DNA of 64,000 nucleotides from Nocardioides glacieisoli (GCF_004137245.1 NZ_SDWS01000007.1:186001-250000); one strand, 5' to 3'. Positions 16,916-26,538 are shown, counted from the stretch's first letter. Notes: generated from the letters alone by a model not told the origin. Program-made: numbers and translations.

Positions 16916-18001
16916 ATGTCCTCATCGCGGCTGAATCAAGCAGGTGGTCGAGTCCTCGTCACGGGTGGCGCCGGCTTCATCGGTACGACCCTCGCGCGGC
17001 AGCTCGCCGACTCCGCCGAGCAGTGGGTCGTGCTCGACAACCTGCACCCCCAGGTGCACCCGGGTTCGCAGCCCCCGGCCGACCTGCCTGACTCCGTCGA
17101 CCTGCGCATCGGTGACGTCACCAGCGCCGACGACCTCGACGCCGTCGTCGCCGACCTGCGTCCCGACACCGTCGTCCACCTGGCCGCGGAGACGGGCACC
17201 GCGCAGTCGCTCTCGGAGAGCACCCGCCACGGCATGGTCAACGTCGTCGGCACCACCCAGCTGCTCGACTCCCTCACCCGGGCCGGCCACGTGCCCGGCC
17301 ACTTCGTGCTCACCAGCTCGCGCGCGGTCTACGGCGAGGGCGTGTGGCGCAACGCCGACGGCTCGACCTTCCAGCCCGGCCTGCGCACGCATGCGCAGCT
17401 CGAGGCGGGGCAGTGGGACCACGGCGACGGCGCCGCCCACGTGCCCAACACCGTGGCCGGCACGCACCCGAACCCGATCAACGTCTACGGCGCGACCAAG
17501 CTCGCGCAGGAGCAGATCCTGTCCGCGTGGACCGGTTCGCACGACACCCGCCTCTCGGTGCTGCGCCTGCAGAACGTCTACGGCCCGCGCCAGTCGCTGT
17601 CCAACCCCTACACGGGCATCGTCTCGCTCTTCTCGCGGCTGGCCCGCGAGGGCGAGTCGATCCCGCTCTACGAGGACGGCGACATCACCCGCGACTTCGT
17701 CTACATCGACGACGTCGTCAGCGCGCTCGTCGCCGCGATCGCGCACCAGCCGGCCGACCACATGCGGACGGTCGACGTCGGCAGCGGCGTACGCACCACG
17801 ATCGGCGACCTGGCCCGCGAGATCGCCCGCTACCACTCGGCGCCGGAGCCGCACGTCACCGGCCAGTACCGCGACGGCGACGTCCGGCACGCCTCCTGCA
17901 CGGTCGAGGACACCCTGCGGTCCCTCGACTGGCAGCCGCGGGTGAGCCTGCGCGACGGTGTCGCGGGTCTGCAGGAGTGGATCGCGACTCAGTTGGACTG
18001 A
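16916..18001 (+). CDS. NAD-dependent sugar epimerase/dehydratase
   Basis: A 361-residue extended SDR. The cofactor motif is TGGAGFIGTTLA (about 17-28), the strand VVHLAAETGTAQS and the active-site tyrosine-lysine pair in NVYGATKLAQEQ follow. LRLQNVYGPRQS and RDFVYIDDVVSALV are typical of UDP-sugar 4-epimerases and related enzymes. TAGGGT lies 7 bases before the ATG, so a leaderless transcript is likely. The product could serve cell-wall glycan or natural-product sugars. It precedes the PhzE-type gene by 44 bases, but that gene has its own identical TAGGGT-N7 signal. Confidence 0.88.
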   Translation: MSSSRLNQAGGRVLVTGGAGFIGTTLARQLADSAEQWVVLDNLHPQVHPGSQPPADLPDSVDLRIGDVTSADDLDAVVADLRPDTVVHLAAETGTAQSLSESTRHGMVNVVGTTQLLDSLTRAGHVPGHFVLTSSRAVYGEGVWRNADGSTFQPGLRTHAQLEAGQWDHGDGAAHVPNTVAGTHPNPINVYGATKLAQEQILSAWTGSHDTRLSVLRLQNVYGPRQSLSNPYTGIVSLFSRLAREGESIPLYEDGDITRDFVYIDDVVSALVAAIAHQPADHMRTVDVGSGVRTTIGDLAREIARYHSAPEPHVTGQYRDGDVRHASCTVEDTLRSLDWQPRVSLRDGVAGLQEWIATQLD

Positions 18002-18045
18002 GACGCCGGCCGGCCGGCCCTCCGTGCCGCCGTAGGGTTTCGGCC

Positions 18046-19956
18046 ATGACTTCGACCCCCACCGTCGCCGACCTCCTGGAGCAGATCCAGGGGTACGGCG
18101 CGTGGGCGGTCATCCGGCGCAAGGCGGCACCGACGGCAGGTCTGGTCGGCGGCACGCCCCACGAGGTCGCGAGCCTGCTCGACATCCCGCTGGCGACCGG
18201 CGCCCCTGAGCCGGGTCGCAGCGCCGACCGGCTGGTCGCGGTGCCGTTCCGGCAGGTGCGCGAGCGCGGCTTCGCGGCGATCGACGACGGGGCCCCGCTG
18301 ACGGTCGTCGACATCGAGGCCGAGCACGAGGTGTCGGTCGACGAGCTGCTCGCCGCACTGCCCGACGTGCCCGTCGAGCTCGCCGACCGCGGCGGCTTCG
18401 CGACGTCCGACGACGACTACGGCAAGGTCGTCGAGTCGATCATCCGCGACGAGATCGGCCAGGGCGAGGGCGCCAACCTCGTGATCGGCCGCCACTACCG
18501 CGCCGTCCTCGCCGACTGGGACGCGACCAAGGCGCTGACGGTGCTGCGTCGGCTGATGGAGCGCGAGCGCGGGGCGTACTGGACCTTCTGCTTCTTCACC
18601 GGCGACCGGTTCCTGATCGGTGCGAGCCCCGAGCGGCACGTGTCGGTGCGCTCCGGCGACGTCCGGATGAACCCGATCTCCGGGACGTTCCGCGTCGCGG
18701 GCCACGGCGACGACCTCAAGGCGAACCTGCTCGAGTTCCTCGCCGACGAGAAGGAGGTCTTCGAGCTCTTCATGGTCGTCGACGAAGAGCTCAAGATGAT
18801 GTGCGACATCTGCCACGAGGGTGGCCAGGTGCTCGGGCCGTTCCTCAAGCCGATGACGCACCTGATCCACACCGAGTACCTCCTCGCCGGGCGCTCCGAC
18901 CGCGACCACCGCGAGATCCTGCGCGACACGATGTACGCCGCGACGGTGACGGGCGCCCCTGTCGAGAACGCCTGCCGGCTGATCGCCGACTACGAGCCCG
19001 AGGGCCGTGGCTACTACGGCGCCGCGCTCGCGCTGTTCGGCCGATCGCCCGACGGCACCCCGACGATGGACAGCCCGATCCTCATCCGCACCGCCGACGT
19101 CTCGCCGACCGGCGAGCTCAAGGTGACCGCGGGCGCGACCCTGGTGCGCGACTCCGACGCCGCCTACGAGGTGGCCGAGACCCGGGCCAAGGCCGGGGGG
19201 ATCCTCAGCGCCTTCGGGCTGGCGCCGGCAGCGACCTCCGACGGGACGGACATCGCCGAGCTCGCGCGGGACGAGGACGTCGTACTGGCCCTGGGGACGC
19301 GCAACCAGCGGCTCTCCCGCTTCTGGCTGACCGATCAGGCCGGCGAGCCCCCGGACCCGTCGCTGGCCGGCAGGTCGGTGGTGATCCTGCACGGCGAGGA
19401 CGACTTCGTGAACATGCTCGTCCACGTGCTCGGCGTCTTCGGCATGACGGCACGGGTGGTCCGCCACGAGGACTACGCGACCGGGGCCTTCGACGGAGCC
19501 GACCTGGTCATCGTCGGGCCCGGGCCGGGCGACCCGCGCGAGGGCGACCACCCGAAGATCGCGGCCTTCCGCCGGGCCGTCGACGACCTGCTCGCCTCCG
19601 GCCAGCCCTTCCTCGCGGTCTGCCTCGGCCACCAGACGCTGTGCCAGCGGCTCGGCCTCGACCTCGACTACAAGGACGTGGTCTTCCAGGGCACGCAGTC
19701 GCCGGTGCAGCTCGACGGCCGCACCGAGCGGGTCGGGTTCTACAACACCTTCGTCGGCCGGGTGCCCGACAGAGGCGCCCTGCCCGAGGGTGTGCGCGTC
19801 GAGGCGGACGAGGCCACCGGTGACATCCACGCCGTGATCGGCCCGCACTACCGCGGCATCCAGTTCCACGCCGAGTCGATCCTCACCGAGAACGGCTACG
19901 ACCTGCTCCACGCCTCGGTGCGTGACCTGCTGAGGTCGGAGACGCAGGCGACGTAG
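18046..19956 (+). CDS. PhzE-type chorismate aminating synthase (fused synthase plus glutamine amidotransferase)
   Basis: A 636-residue fusion. The N-terminal chorismate-binding domain (about 1-410) has SPERHVSV, NPISGTFR and the block MVVDEELKMMCDI, which I know from PhzE and related 2-amino-2-desoxyisochorismate synthases rather than from housekeeping TrpE. The C-terminal class-I glutamine amidotransferase (about 445-636) has the nucleophile in AVCLGHQTLCQ and the His/Glu pair in IQFHAESIL. Length fits PhzE (about 630). It should convert chorismate plus glutamine to an aminated product, either ADIC or anthranilate. No phzD, phzF or phzG homologue is in the window, so the end product is unknown. 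TAGGGT-N7-ATG supports the start. Confidence 0.85.
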   Translation: MTSTPTVADLLEQIQGYGAWAVIRRKAAPTAGLVGGTPHEVASLLDIPLATGAPEPGRSADRLVAVPFRQVRERGFAAIDDGAPLTVVDIEAEHEVSVDELLAALPDVPVELADRGGFATSDDDYGKVVESIIRDEIGQGEGANLVIGRHYRAVLADWDATKALTVLRRLMERERGAYWTFCFFTGDRFLIGASPERHVSVRSGDVRMNPISGTFRVAGHGDDLKANLLEFLADEKEVFELFMVVDEELKMMCDICHEGGQVLGPFLKPMTHLIHTEYLLAGRSDRDHREILRDTMYAATVTGAPVENACRLIADYEPEGRGYYGAALALFGRSPDGTPTMDSPILIRTADVSPTGELKVTAGATLVRDSDAAYEVAETRAKAGGILSAFGLAPAATSDGTDIAELARDEDVVLALGTRNQRLSRFWLTDQAGEPPDPSLAGRSVVILHGEDDFVNMLVHVLGVFGMTARVVRHEDYATGAFDGADLVIVGPGPGDPREGDHPKIAAFRRAVDDLLASGQPFLAVCLGHQTLCQRLGLDLDYKDVVFQGTQSPVQLDGRTERVGFYNTFVGRVPDRGALPEGVRVEADEATGDIHAVIGPHYRGIQFHAESILTENGYDLLHASVRDLLRSETQAT

Positions 19957-19999
19957 GGTCACCGACTGGACATCGGTTCGGGACCACCACGGGGGACAC

Positions 20000-21661
20000 G
20001 TGCAGCACTTCGGACGAGCACGACGAGCATGGTCGAGCCTCTGCATCGCGGCGCTCGTCGCCGGCGCAGCGGCCTTCGGGACCGCGGCCGGACCGACGCC
20101 GGCAGGGGCGGCGCCCGCAGCGCCGGACGCCCGGCCCAACATCGTCGTGGTGATGCTCGACGACTTCTCGATGGACCTCGCCCAGACGATGCGGTCGGTG
20201 CAGACGATGCGTCGCACGGGGGCGTCGTACCCGCACTCCTTCGTCACCGACTCGCTGTGCTGCGTGTCGCGGTCGAGCTTCTTCACGGGCCAGTACCCCC
20301 ACCAGACCGGCGTCCTCACCAACACGAGCAACGCGGGCCGGTCGATGCTCGGCGGCTGGGCGGCCTACGCGGCGAACGGCAACCCCGAGCGCGCCATCAA
20401 CGTGCGGCTCCAGGAGTCGGGCTACACGACCGGGTTCGTCGGCAAGTTCCTCAACGAGTACGAGTGGTCGCCGGGCCGCGAGCTGCCTCCGGTGGTGCCC
20501 GGCTGGTCGACCTTCAACACGGTCTTCGGATCGGCCTACGACGGCTGGGACTTCGCCAGCACGTCGGTCGTCGACGGCCGGATGCGGCTGGTCCAGCACG
20601 ACGCGCCGCCGGCGAGCGCGAGCAACAGCGCCAAGGACGAGGCGTACGCCGGCACGGTGACCGGCGACCTGGCGATGGACTTCCTCGCCGCCAACGAGGC
20701 CGCCGAGGCGCCGTACTTCCTCGAGGTGTCGCTCTACGCGCCGCACAACCGCACCAACCCGAAGGGGCACTACCCCGGAGACCCGCTCTTCCCGCCGATG
20801 TTCCGCGATCGCGAGGGTGCCCGGAGCTGCGGGCGGGTGGCGTGCGCCAAGCTGACCGCCGCTGACCTGCCGGGCTTCGGTGACGACACGTCGGACAACC
20901 GGCCGCGCACCGCGTCCGGGAAAAAGGCGCGCGCGTGGAACACCGGCGCCCCGCTGTCGAAGGCCGTCGCCGTCCGCGACCTGCGCGACCGCGCGCGGAT
21001 GTCGCAGTCTGCCGACCGGCTGATCTCGAAGATCCTCCGGACGGTCGGCCCCGACACCTACGTTGTGCTGACCTCCGACAACGGCTTCCACCTCGGGCAG
21101 AACGGGCTCGCGCGCGGCAAGGGGACGGCGTACGACACCGACGTGCGGGTGCCGCTCCTCGTCACCGGGCCGGGCGTGGTGCCCGGACAGCGCAAGGAGG
21201 TCACCAGCAACATCGACCTCGCCCCGACCTTCGAGGAGCTCGCCGGCCTCCCGCCGGCGCCCTACCGCAGCGGGCTGTCGCTGGCGCCGACCTTCGCGCA
21301 GCCGGGGCTGGTGCGGCAGTCGTACGCCTTCCTCGAGCACACGCAGCAGACGCTCACCGGCGGCGACCCCGACGCCGCCTTCAGCGGCTCGGAGCTGGAC
21401 CGGATCCCGTCCTTCACCGCGGTGCGCAGCCGCCTCGCGCTGCTGGTGCGGCTCGACCTCGACCCGCGGCGCAAGCGGACGTCGTGGGGCTACGAGTACT
21501 ACAGCTATCGCCAGGACCGGTGGGAGAAGCGCAACACCTTCACCAGCAAGAAGCGCCAACCCGAGATCGACCTGCTGATGGCGAGGCTGGCCGCCTTCGA
21601 CCAGTGCCGGGAGACGGGTGCGCAGCCGGTGTCGGAGGCGTGTCGCGCCGTGCGCCGGTAG
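20000..21661 (+). CDS. Secreted sulfatase (alkaline-phosphatase superfamily)
   Basis: A 553-residue protein with a signal peptide ending near PAGAAPA (about residue 40). The metal site starts at PNIVVVMLDDF (Asp54, Asp55). The modified-residue site is C87-C-V-S-R91, where most sulfatases have CxPxR, so the proline is a valine; conversion to formylglycine is plausible but not certain. TSDNGFHLGQNGL carries the later Asp-Asn metal ligands. The GTG start follows GGGGGA. It should hydrolyse sulfate esters outside the cell. It sits between the PhzE-type gene and pabA, possibly by chance. Confidence 0.88.
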   Translation: MQHFGRARRAWSSLCIAALVAGAAAFGTAAGPTPAGAAPAAPDARPNIVVVMLDDFSMDLAQTMRSVQTMRRTGASYPHSFVTDSLCCVSRSSFFTGQYPHQTGVLTNTSNAGRSMLGGWAAYAANGNPERAINVRLQESGYTTGFVGKFLNEYEWSPGRELPPVVPGWSTFNTVFGSAYDGWDFASTSVVDGRMRLVQHDAPPASASNSAKDEAYAGTVTGDLAMDFLAANEAAEAPYFLEVSLYAPHNRTNPKGHYPGDPLFPPMFRDREGARSCGRVACAKLTAADLPGFGDDTSDNRPRTASGKKARAWNTGAPLSKAVAVRDLRDRARMSQSADRLISKILRTVGPDTYVVLTSDNGFHLGQNGLARGKGTAYDTDVRVPLLVTGPGVVPGQRKEVTSNIDLAPTFEELAGLPPAPYRSGLSLAPTFAQPGLVRQSYAFLEHTQQTLTGGDPDAAFSGSELDRIPSFTAVRSRLALLVRLDLDPRRKRTSWGYEYYSYRQDRWEKRNTFTSKKRQPEIDLLMARLAAFDQCRETGAQPVSEACRAVRR

Positions 21662-21677
21662 CACTACTGTCTGGCGC

Positions 21678-22238
21678 GTGACGCCGGACGTGATCGTGGT
21701 CGACCACCACGACTCCTACACGTGGAACCTGGTGCACCTCGTCGCCGCGGTGACCGGCGTGCTGCCGCGCGTCGTCCAGCACGACGAGGTGGCGCCGGAG
21801 GACGTGCTGCGCCACTCCCACGTCGTGCTGTCGCCGGGGCCGGGCCATCCGGCCGTCCCGTCCGACTTCGCGGTGGGGACCGCGGTCCTGCTCGACGCGT
21901 CCCGCCCGGTGCTCGGGGTCTGCCTCGGGATGCAGGGCCTGGTGACGACGTACGACGGCCAGGTCTCGCGCCTGCAGCCGTCGCACGGCGACGTCGCGTC
22001 GATCCACCACGACGGCGACGGGGTGTTCGCCGGGCTGCCGCAGGACTTCGCCGCCGTGCGCTACCACTCGCTCGGCGCGATCGCCCTGCCTCCGTCGCTC
22101 GTCGCGACGGCGTGGAGCGAGGACGGCGTGGTGATGGGCGTGCGGCACCGCGAACTGCCGCTCGAGGGCGTGCAGTTCCACCCCGAGTCGATCCTGTCGG
22201 AGCACGGCGCGGAACTCGTGGGGAACTTCCTGCGATGA
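21678..22238 (+). CDS. pabA: Aminodeoxychorismate synthase glutaminase component
   Basis: A 186-residue class-I glutamine amidotransferase with all three triad blocks: nucleophile Cys in LGVCLGMQG, and His/Glu in VQFHPESIL. It supplies ammonia to PabB for para-aminobenzoate (folate) synthesis. The start at GTG 21678 is favoured because TACTGT lies exactly 7 bases before it, right after the sulfatase stop. Its stop overlaps the pabB start (ATGA), so the two subunits are made by coupled translation. Confidence 0.88.
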   Translation: MTPDVIVVDHHDSYTWNLVHLVAAVTGVLPRVVQHDEVAPEDVLRHSHVVLSPGPGHPAVPSDFAVGTAVLLDASRPVLGVCLGMQGLVTTYDGQVSRLQPSHGDVASIHHDGDGVFAGLPQDFAAVRYHSLGAIALPPSLVATAWSEDGVVMGVRHRELPLEGVQFHPESILSEHGAELVGNFLR

Positions 22239-23500
22239 CTGATGACGCCACCGCGTTCTTCCTCGACGTCGCTGCCCAGCACCAGCGGTGCTTCTGGCTC
22301 GACGGCGGCGGTGCGCGCGAGTGGTCGGGCCGCCGGTCGATCATCGGGTGGCTCGCGGACCACAACGAGTCGCTGTCGTGGTCGGCTTCCCGGCGCGAGG
22401 TGCTCCTCCACGTCGGCGGCACGTCGACGGTCGTGGGCGACGACATCTTCACCGTCCTCGAGGCGCGCATGCGCGCCGGCGAGCAGTGGTTCGGCTACCT
22501 CGGCTACGCCTCGCGCCCCGACCTCCCCGCCGCACCCGATCCGCTCCTGCCCGACGCGATCTGGATGCGGCCGACGGCGGTGCGGGTGTTCGAGCACCCT
22601 CCTTCGGAATCCCCGGCTGACCGGGGATCGCTGAACATGTCGGCCCGTGCACGGCCGGACAAGTTCAGCGAGAGCCTGACAAGTCCCACCCCCGAGCCGT
22701 ACGCCAACGCCTTCACGCGCGTCCAGGAGCACCTCCACGCGGGCAACTCCTACGAGGTCAACCTCACCCACCGGCTGACCATCACCGACGACCTCGACCC
22801 GGTGACGGCGTACCTCCGGCTGCGCGAGCTCAACCCCGCGCCGTACAGCGGGTTCCTCCAGCACGACGTCGACGGCGCGCGGGGGTGGCTGCTGTCGAGC
22901 TCGCCGGAGAGGTACGCCCTGGTGACGCCCGACCGGCACCTCGAGACCAAGCCGATCAAGGGCACGACACCGCGCGGCGCGACGCCCGAGGACGACGACG
23001 CCCTGAGGGAGCGGCTGGCCACGGACCCCAAGACCCGCGCCGAGAACCTGATGATCGTCGACCTGCTCCGCAACGACCTGTCGATGGTGTGCGAGGTCGG
23101 ATCGGTCGAGGTGCCGGCGCTGATGCAGGTCGAGAGCTATGCCTCGGTGCACCAGCTGGTGTCGACCGTGCGCGGCCGGCTGCGCGACGACGTCACGACC
23201 GTCGGTGCGCTGCGCGCGCTCTTCCCCGCGGGCTCGATGACGGGGGCACCCAAGCTCCGCACGATGGAGATCATCGGCGAGGTCGAGTCGTCGCCGCGCG
23301 GGGTGTACGCCGGCGCCTTCGGCTGGATCAGCGGCGACGGCCCGGCCGACCTCGGGGTCGTCATCCGCTCGCTCACGACCGACGGCAGCGGCACGTGGCG
23401 CGTCGGGACGGGCGGCGGGATCACCGTGCGCTCCGACGTCGACGAGGAGTGGGCCGAGTCGGAGTGGAAGGCCGAGCGGCTGCTACGCGTCTTCGAGTGA
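22235..23500 (+). CDS. pabB: Aminodeoxychorismate synthase component I, with an in-frame repeat insertion
   Basis: 421 residues. The chorismate-binding domain has the PIKGT motif (ETKPIKGTTPRG), whose lysine distinguishes PabB from TrpE, then LRNDLSMVCE, SMTGAPKLRTMEIIGE and GGITVRSD. It makes 4-amino-4-deoxychorismate with PabA. Residues about 125-145 (SPADRGSLNMSARARPDKFS region) are encoded by a 60-base palindromic repeat that also occurs, inverted, at 43646-43705. It sits in the link between the N-terminal part and the chorismate domain, so activity may be kept. The 3' end overlaps the convergent histidine kinase gene by 18 bases. Confidence 0.9.
   Translation: MTDDATAFFLDVAAQHQRCFWLDGGGAREWSGRRSIIGWLADHNESLSWSASRREVLLHVGGTSTVVGDDIFTVLEARMRAGEQWFGYLGYASRPDLPAAPDPLLPDAIWMRPTAVRVFEHPPSESPADRGSLNMSARARPDKFSESLTSPTPEPYANAFTRVQEHLHAGNSYEVNLTHRLTITDDLDPVTAYLRLRELNPAPYSGFLQHDVDGARGWLLSSSPERYALVTPDRHLETKPIKGTTPRGATPEDDDALRERLATDPKTRAENLMIVDLLRNDLSMVCEVGSVEVPALMQVESYASVHQLVSTVRGRLRDDVTTVGALRALFPAGSMTGAPKLRTMEIIGEVESSPRGVYAGAFGWISGDGPADLGVVIRSLTTDGSGTWRVGTGGGITVRSDVDEEWAESEWKAERLLRVFE
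22609..22668. repeat. 60-base double-hairpin repeat, copy inside pabB
   Basis: Consists of ATCCCCGG-CTGA-CCGGGGAT (22609-22628) followed by CTGAACATGTC ... GACAAGTTCAG (22631-22668). It is the reverse complement of the intergenic copy at 43646-43705 with about six mismatches in 60 bases. Being exactly 20 codons long, it keeps the pabB frame open. Confidence 0.9.
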
Positions 23501-24883
23501 GCGCGCCTCGACCCCCGGCAGCCACAGCACGAAGCGAGCCCCGCCCTCCGGCGACTCGGCCACGTCGATCCGGCCACCGTGCCGGTCGACGACCTGCCGC
23601 ACGATGGCCAGGCCGAGCCCGGAACCGGGCATCGCGCGCGACTCGTCGGACCGGAAGAACCGCTCGAAGATGTGGGGACGGTCGGACTCGGCGACGCCGG
23701 TGCCCTGGTCGTCGACGACGAGGGCACCCTCGGAGAGCCGGACCGTGACGGTGCCGTTGGAAGGGCTCCACTTCGCCGCGTTGTCGAGCAGGTTGGTCAC
23801 CGCACGCTCGAGGCTGCTCGAGTCGCCGACCACCACCCACGGCTCGGTCGCGATGTCGAAGGAGATGCCCTGGGCGCGACGGCGTACGCGCGTCACGGCC
23901 CGGTCCACCACGTCGGCCAGGTCGACCTGCGCGACGACGTGGGTCATCGGCTCGTCGCGGGCCAGCTCGACGAGGTCACCCACGAGCGCGCTGAGCTCCT
24001 CGATCTGGCCGCGCACGTCGTCGAGCAGCTCGAGCCGTGCCTCCGCGGGGAGAGCGATGTTGCCCTCGGCCTGGCGGAGCAGGTCGAGGTTGGTGCGCAG
24101 CGAGGTGAGGGGCGTACGCAGCTCGTGGCTCGCGTCGGCCACCAGCCGCCGCTGCCGGTCGCGGGAGGCGCCGAGCGCCAGCAGCATCTGGTTGAACGCC
24201 GTGGCGAGCCGTGCGACCTCGTCGTCGCCCTCGACCCGGAGGGGCGCGAGGTCCTCGGTCTCGGCGATCCGCTCGACGGTCTGGGTGAGGCGGCGTACGG
24301 GTCGCAGTCCGTTGCGGGCCACGAGCCACCCCGCGAGCATCGCCGCCAGCACGCCGAGCGCGCCGAAGACGAACAGGACGCCCCCGAGCTTGCCCAGCGT
24401 GCGGTCGGTCTCGGTCAGGGGCTGAGCGAGGATCAGCGCCTGGCCGCTCCCGGCGCGGACCGTCGCGACCCGGTAGCGCTCGCCCTCCTCGGTGACGAGC
24501 GTGCGCACCACCGACTCGCGCTGCCCCGTGACGACGGTGTACTCCGGCGCGCCCAGCGTGAACGTCGGGATGGCCGTGCCGGACATCCCGCGGCCCTCGG
24601 AGTTGATCAGGATGATCCGCACGTCCGCGGCGCCGAGCACCCACAAGGGCACGTCGCCGGCCGCGATCGCGGACAGGGTGGTGTCGCTGGTGGCCTTGTG
24701 GGCGCGGTTGAGCAACGACTGGTCGAGCGAGCTGATGAGCTGCTGGCGCATCACGACGTACGCCGTCAGCGACAGGATCGCGATCGACACCCCGAGCGCC
24801 ACGGTGGTGAGGACCGCGACGCGCGACGCCAGCGAGCGGCGGTAGTGCCACCGCCCCTGGGCGAGGGCTTCCTCGGGATTCAT
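23483..24883 (-). CDS. mprB: Membrane sensor histidine kinase, MprB-like
   Basis: A 466-residue sensor. Two membrane helices (about 22-45 and 180-200) flank an extracellular domain, then HAMP, a HisKA domain with the phosphorylated His in [12 protein letters not shown], and an HATPase domain with [23 protein letters not shown] and [13 protein letters not shown]. The start overlaps the regulator stop as ATGA. The paired regulator looks like MprA, so I name it MprB-like; in mycobacteria that system senses envelope stress. The protease gene pepD is not next to it. Confidence 0.85.
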   Translation of the reverse strand: MNPEEALAQGRWHYRRSLASRVAVLTTVALGVSIAILSLTAYVVMRQQLISSLDQSLLNRAHKATSDTTLSAIAAGDVPLWVLGAADVRIILINSEGRGMSGTAIPTFTLGAPEYTVVTGQRESVVRTLVTEEGERYRVATVRAGSGQALILAQPLTETDRTLGKLGGVLFVFGALGVLAAMLAGWLVARNGLRPVRRLTQTVERIAETEDLAPLRVEGDDEVARLATAFNQMLLALGASRDRQRRLVADASHELRTPLTSLRTNLDLLRQAEGNIALPAEARLELLDDVRGQIEELSALVGDLVELARDEPMTHVVAQVDLADVVDRAVTRVRRRAQGISFDIATEPWVVVGDSSSLERAVTNLLDNAAKWSPSNGTVTVRLSEGALVVDDQGTGVAESDRPHIFERFFRSDESRAMPGSGLGLAIVRQVVDRHGGRIDVAESPEGGARFVLWLPGVEARSLEDA

Positions 24884-25575
24884 GCTTCCTTCAGCACGTA
24901 ACCGACGCCGCGCACCGTCTGGATCAACCGCGGCTCGCCCTCCGCCTCGGTCTTGCGGCGCAGGTAGCCGACGTAGACCTCGAGCGAGTTCGCGCTCGTC
25001 GGGAAGTCGTAGCCCCACACCTCCTCGAGGATGAACGACCGGTCCAGCACCCGGCGGGGTCGGCGCAGGAACATCTCGAGCAGGGTGAACTCGGTGCGGG
25101 TGAGCTCGATCGGCCGCCCGCCACGCGCCACGTCGCGGCTCGACACGTCCATCGTGAGGTCGGCGAAGGACAGCACCTCTCCGTCGCCCTCGGCGTCCGG
25201 GACGATGCGGCGCAGCAGCGCGCGCAACCGGGCGAGCAGCTCCTCGAGCGCGAAGGGCTTGGTGAGGTAGTCGTCGGCCCCGGCATCGAGGCCCTCGACC
25301 CGGTCGCCGACGGCGTCGCGCGCGGTGAGGACGAGGATCGGTACGTCGTTGCCGGCGGCCCGCAGCGCCCGCGTGGTCTCGATCCCGTCGAGCCGCGGCA
25401 TCATCACGTCGATCACCACGACGTCCGGGTGCTGGGCACCCACGGCCACCAGGCCCTCGGCGCCGTCGGCGGCGAGCACGACGTCGTAGCCGTTGAACTC
25501 CAGCGACCGGCGCAACGAGTCACGCACCGCGCGGTCGTCGTCGACGACCAGCACGCGGGGCTTGGTGTCCGTCAC
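24880..25575 (-). CDS. mprA: OmpR-family response regulator, MprA-like
   Basis: 231 residues. The receiver domain (about 7-120) has the acidic triplet [20 protein letters not shown], phosphoacceptor Asp56 in [12 protein letters not shown] and Lys in [22 protein letters not shown]; the C-terminal winged helix (about 135-230) includes [21 protein letters not shown]. The receiver sequence is close to MprA of mycobacteria. GTG start; CATCCT lies 7 bases upstream, a weak form of the leaderless signal. Transcribed first, followed by its kinase. Confidence 0.88.
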   Translation of the reverse strand: MTDTKPRVLVVDDDRAVRDSLRRSLEFNGYDVVLAADGAEGLVAVGAQHPDVVVIDVMMPRLDGIETTRALRAAGNDVPILVLTARDAVGDRVEGLDAGADDYLTKPFALEELLARLRALLRRIVPDAEGDGEVLSFADLTMDVSSRDVARGGRPIELTRTEFTLLEMFLRRPRRVLDRSFILEEVWGYDFPTSANSLEVYVGYLRRKTEAEGEPRLIQTVRGVGYVLKEA

Positions 25576-25616
25576 GGTGCACAGGATGCCACTGGCTCCT
25601 GAGGTCGTCCTGAGAA

Positions 25617-25663
25617 GTCGAGTGCGGAGCCGTGTGGAGACTGCTGCCGCGTGCGCACTCGAC
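25617..25663. repeat. 47-base inverted repeat GTCGAGTGCG...CGCACTCGAC, intergenic copy
   Basis: Ends GTCGAGTGCG and CGCACTCGAC are complementary. The copy at 46720-46766 has the same length and 41 identical positions out of 47. It lies between the MprA-like gene's promoter region and the fructosamine kinase stop, and could serve as the latter's terminator. Confidence 0.88.
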
Positions 25664-25674
25664 CCGTTGGTGGG

Positions 25675-26538
25675 TCAGACGTAGCGCGCCGCGATCGCCC
25701 CGGCGCGCGCCCCGTAGCTCCCGCCGAACATGCAGGCGTGCACGAGGAGCGGGAAGAGCTGGTGCAGGCCCAACCGGTCCTCCCAGCCGTCGGCGAGCGG
25801 GTGCGTCTCGTCGTACGCCGCCACCACCCGCGGCAGGTGGGTGAGCCCGAAGAGGTGGAGCATCGCCAGGTCGACCTCGCGGTGCCCGCCGTAGGCCGCC
25901 GGGTCGATGACGTGGATGGCGAGGTCCTGGCCCCAGAGGCAGTTGCCGTTCCAGAGGTCGCCGTGCAGACGCGCGGGCTGCTCCTCGGGGACCAGCTCGG
26001 TGAGCCGCCCGACGACCGACTCGACGACGGCGGCGTCACCGTCGGTGATCGAGCCGCGGTCGCGCGCCAGCTTGAGGTAGGGCAGCAGCCGACGCACGGC
26101 GTAGAACTCCGCCCACGACCCCGCGGTCTTGTTGGGCAGCGGCAGCCGGCCGATGAAGCCGTCGTGGTCGAGGCCCCACTCGTCGGCGCCGGCGGCATGG
26201 GTGCGGGCCAGCTGCTGGCCGAACGTCGCGGCCGCCTCGGCCGGGGTCTTCGAGCCCTGCTCGACCCACGCGAGGATCACGCAGTCGCTCGCAGCCGCGA
26301 GCACCTCGGGGACCGGTACGCCGTCCTCCACCGCGGACAGCCAGCGCAGGCCGGCCGCCTCGGCCTCGAAGAATCCCTCGGGCGCGTGCGGCAGCGTCTT
26401 CATCAGCGCCGTCTGCCCGGACGAGAGGCGCAGCCGGGTCGCGGTCGCGATGTCGCCGCCGGCGACGGGTGAGGTCGCGACGACGGACGCCCCGAGGAGC
26501 TCCTCGGCGCGCTTGGCCGCCAGTGGCTGACGAGCCAT
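25675..26538 (-). CDS. Fructosamine kinase family protein
   Basis: 287 residues with the aminoglycoside-phosphotransferase-like kinase fold. The catalytic loop is ARLHGDLWNGNCLWG, followed by IHVIDPAAYGGHREVDLAML with the metal-binding Asp. The family phosphorylates ketoamine adducts on proteins and thereby repairs glycation. ATG overlaps the stop of the upstream phosphatase gene (TGATG), so it is the last gene of a three-gene operon. A protein-repair pair with the phosphatase is possible but unproven. Confidence 0.88.
   Translation of the reverse strand: MARQPLAAKRAEELLGASVVATSPVAGGDIATATRLRLSSGQTALMKTLPHAPEGFFEAEAAGLRWLSAVEDGVPVPEVLAAASDCVILAWVEQGSKTPAEAAATFGQQLARTHAAGADEWGLDHDGFIGRLPLPNKTAGSWAEFYAVRRLLPYLKLARDRGSITDGDAAVVESVVGRLTELVPEEQPARLHGDLWNGNCLWGQDLAIHVIDPAAYGGHREVDLAMLHLFGLTHLPRVVAAYDETHPLADGWEDRLGLHQLFPLLVHACMFGGSYGARAGAIAARYV

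Noticed and set aside
18046..19956. Housekeeping TrpE/TrpG fusion
   Set aside because: The MVVDEELKMM block and overall length fit PhzE-type synthases better; I kept anthranilate as an alternative product only.
17989..20331. Long minus-strand frame opposite the PhzE-type gene
   Set aside because: Shadow of the coding strand; no domain, composition typical of reverse frames.
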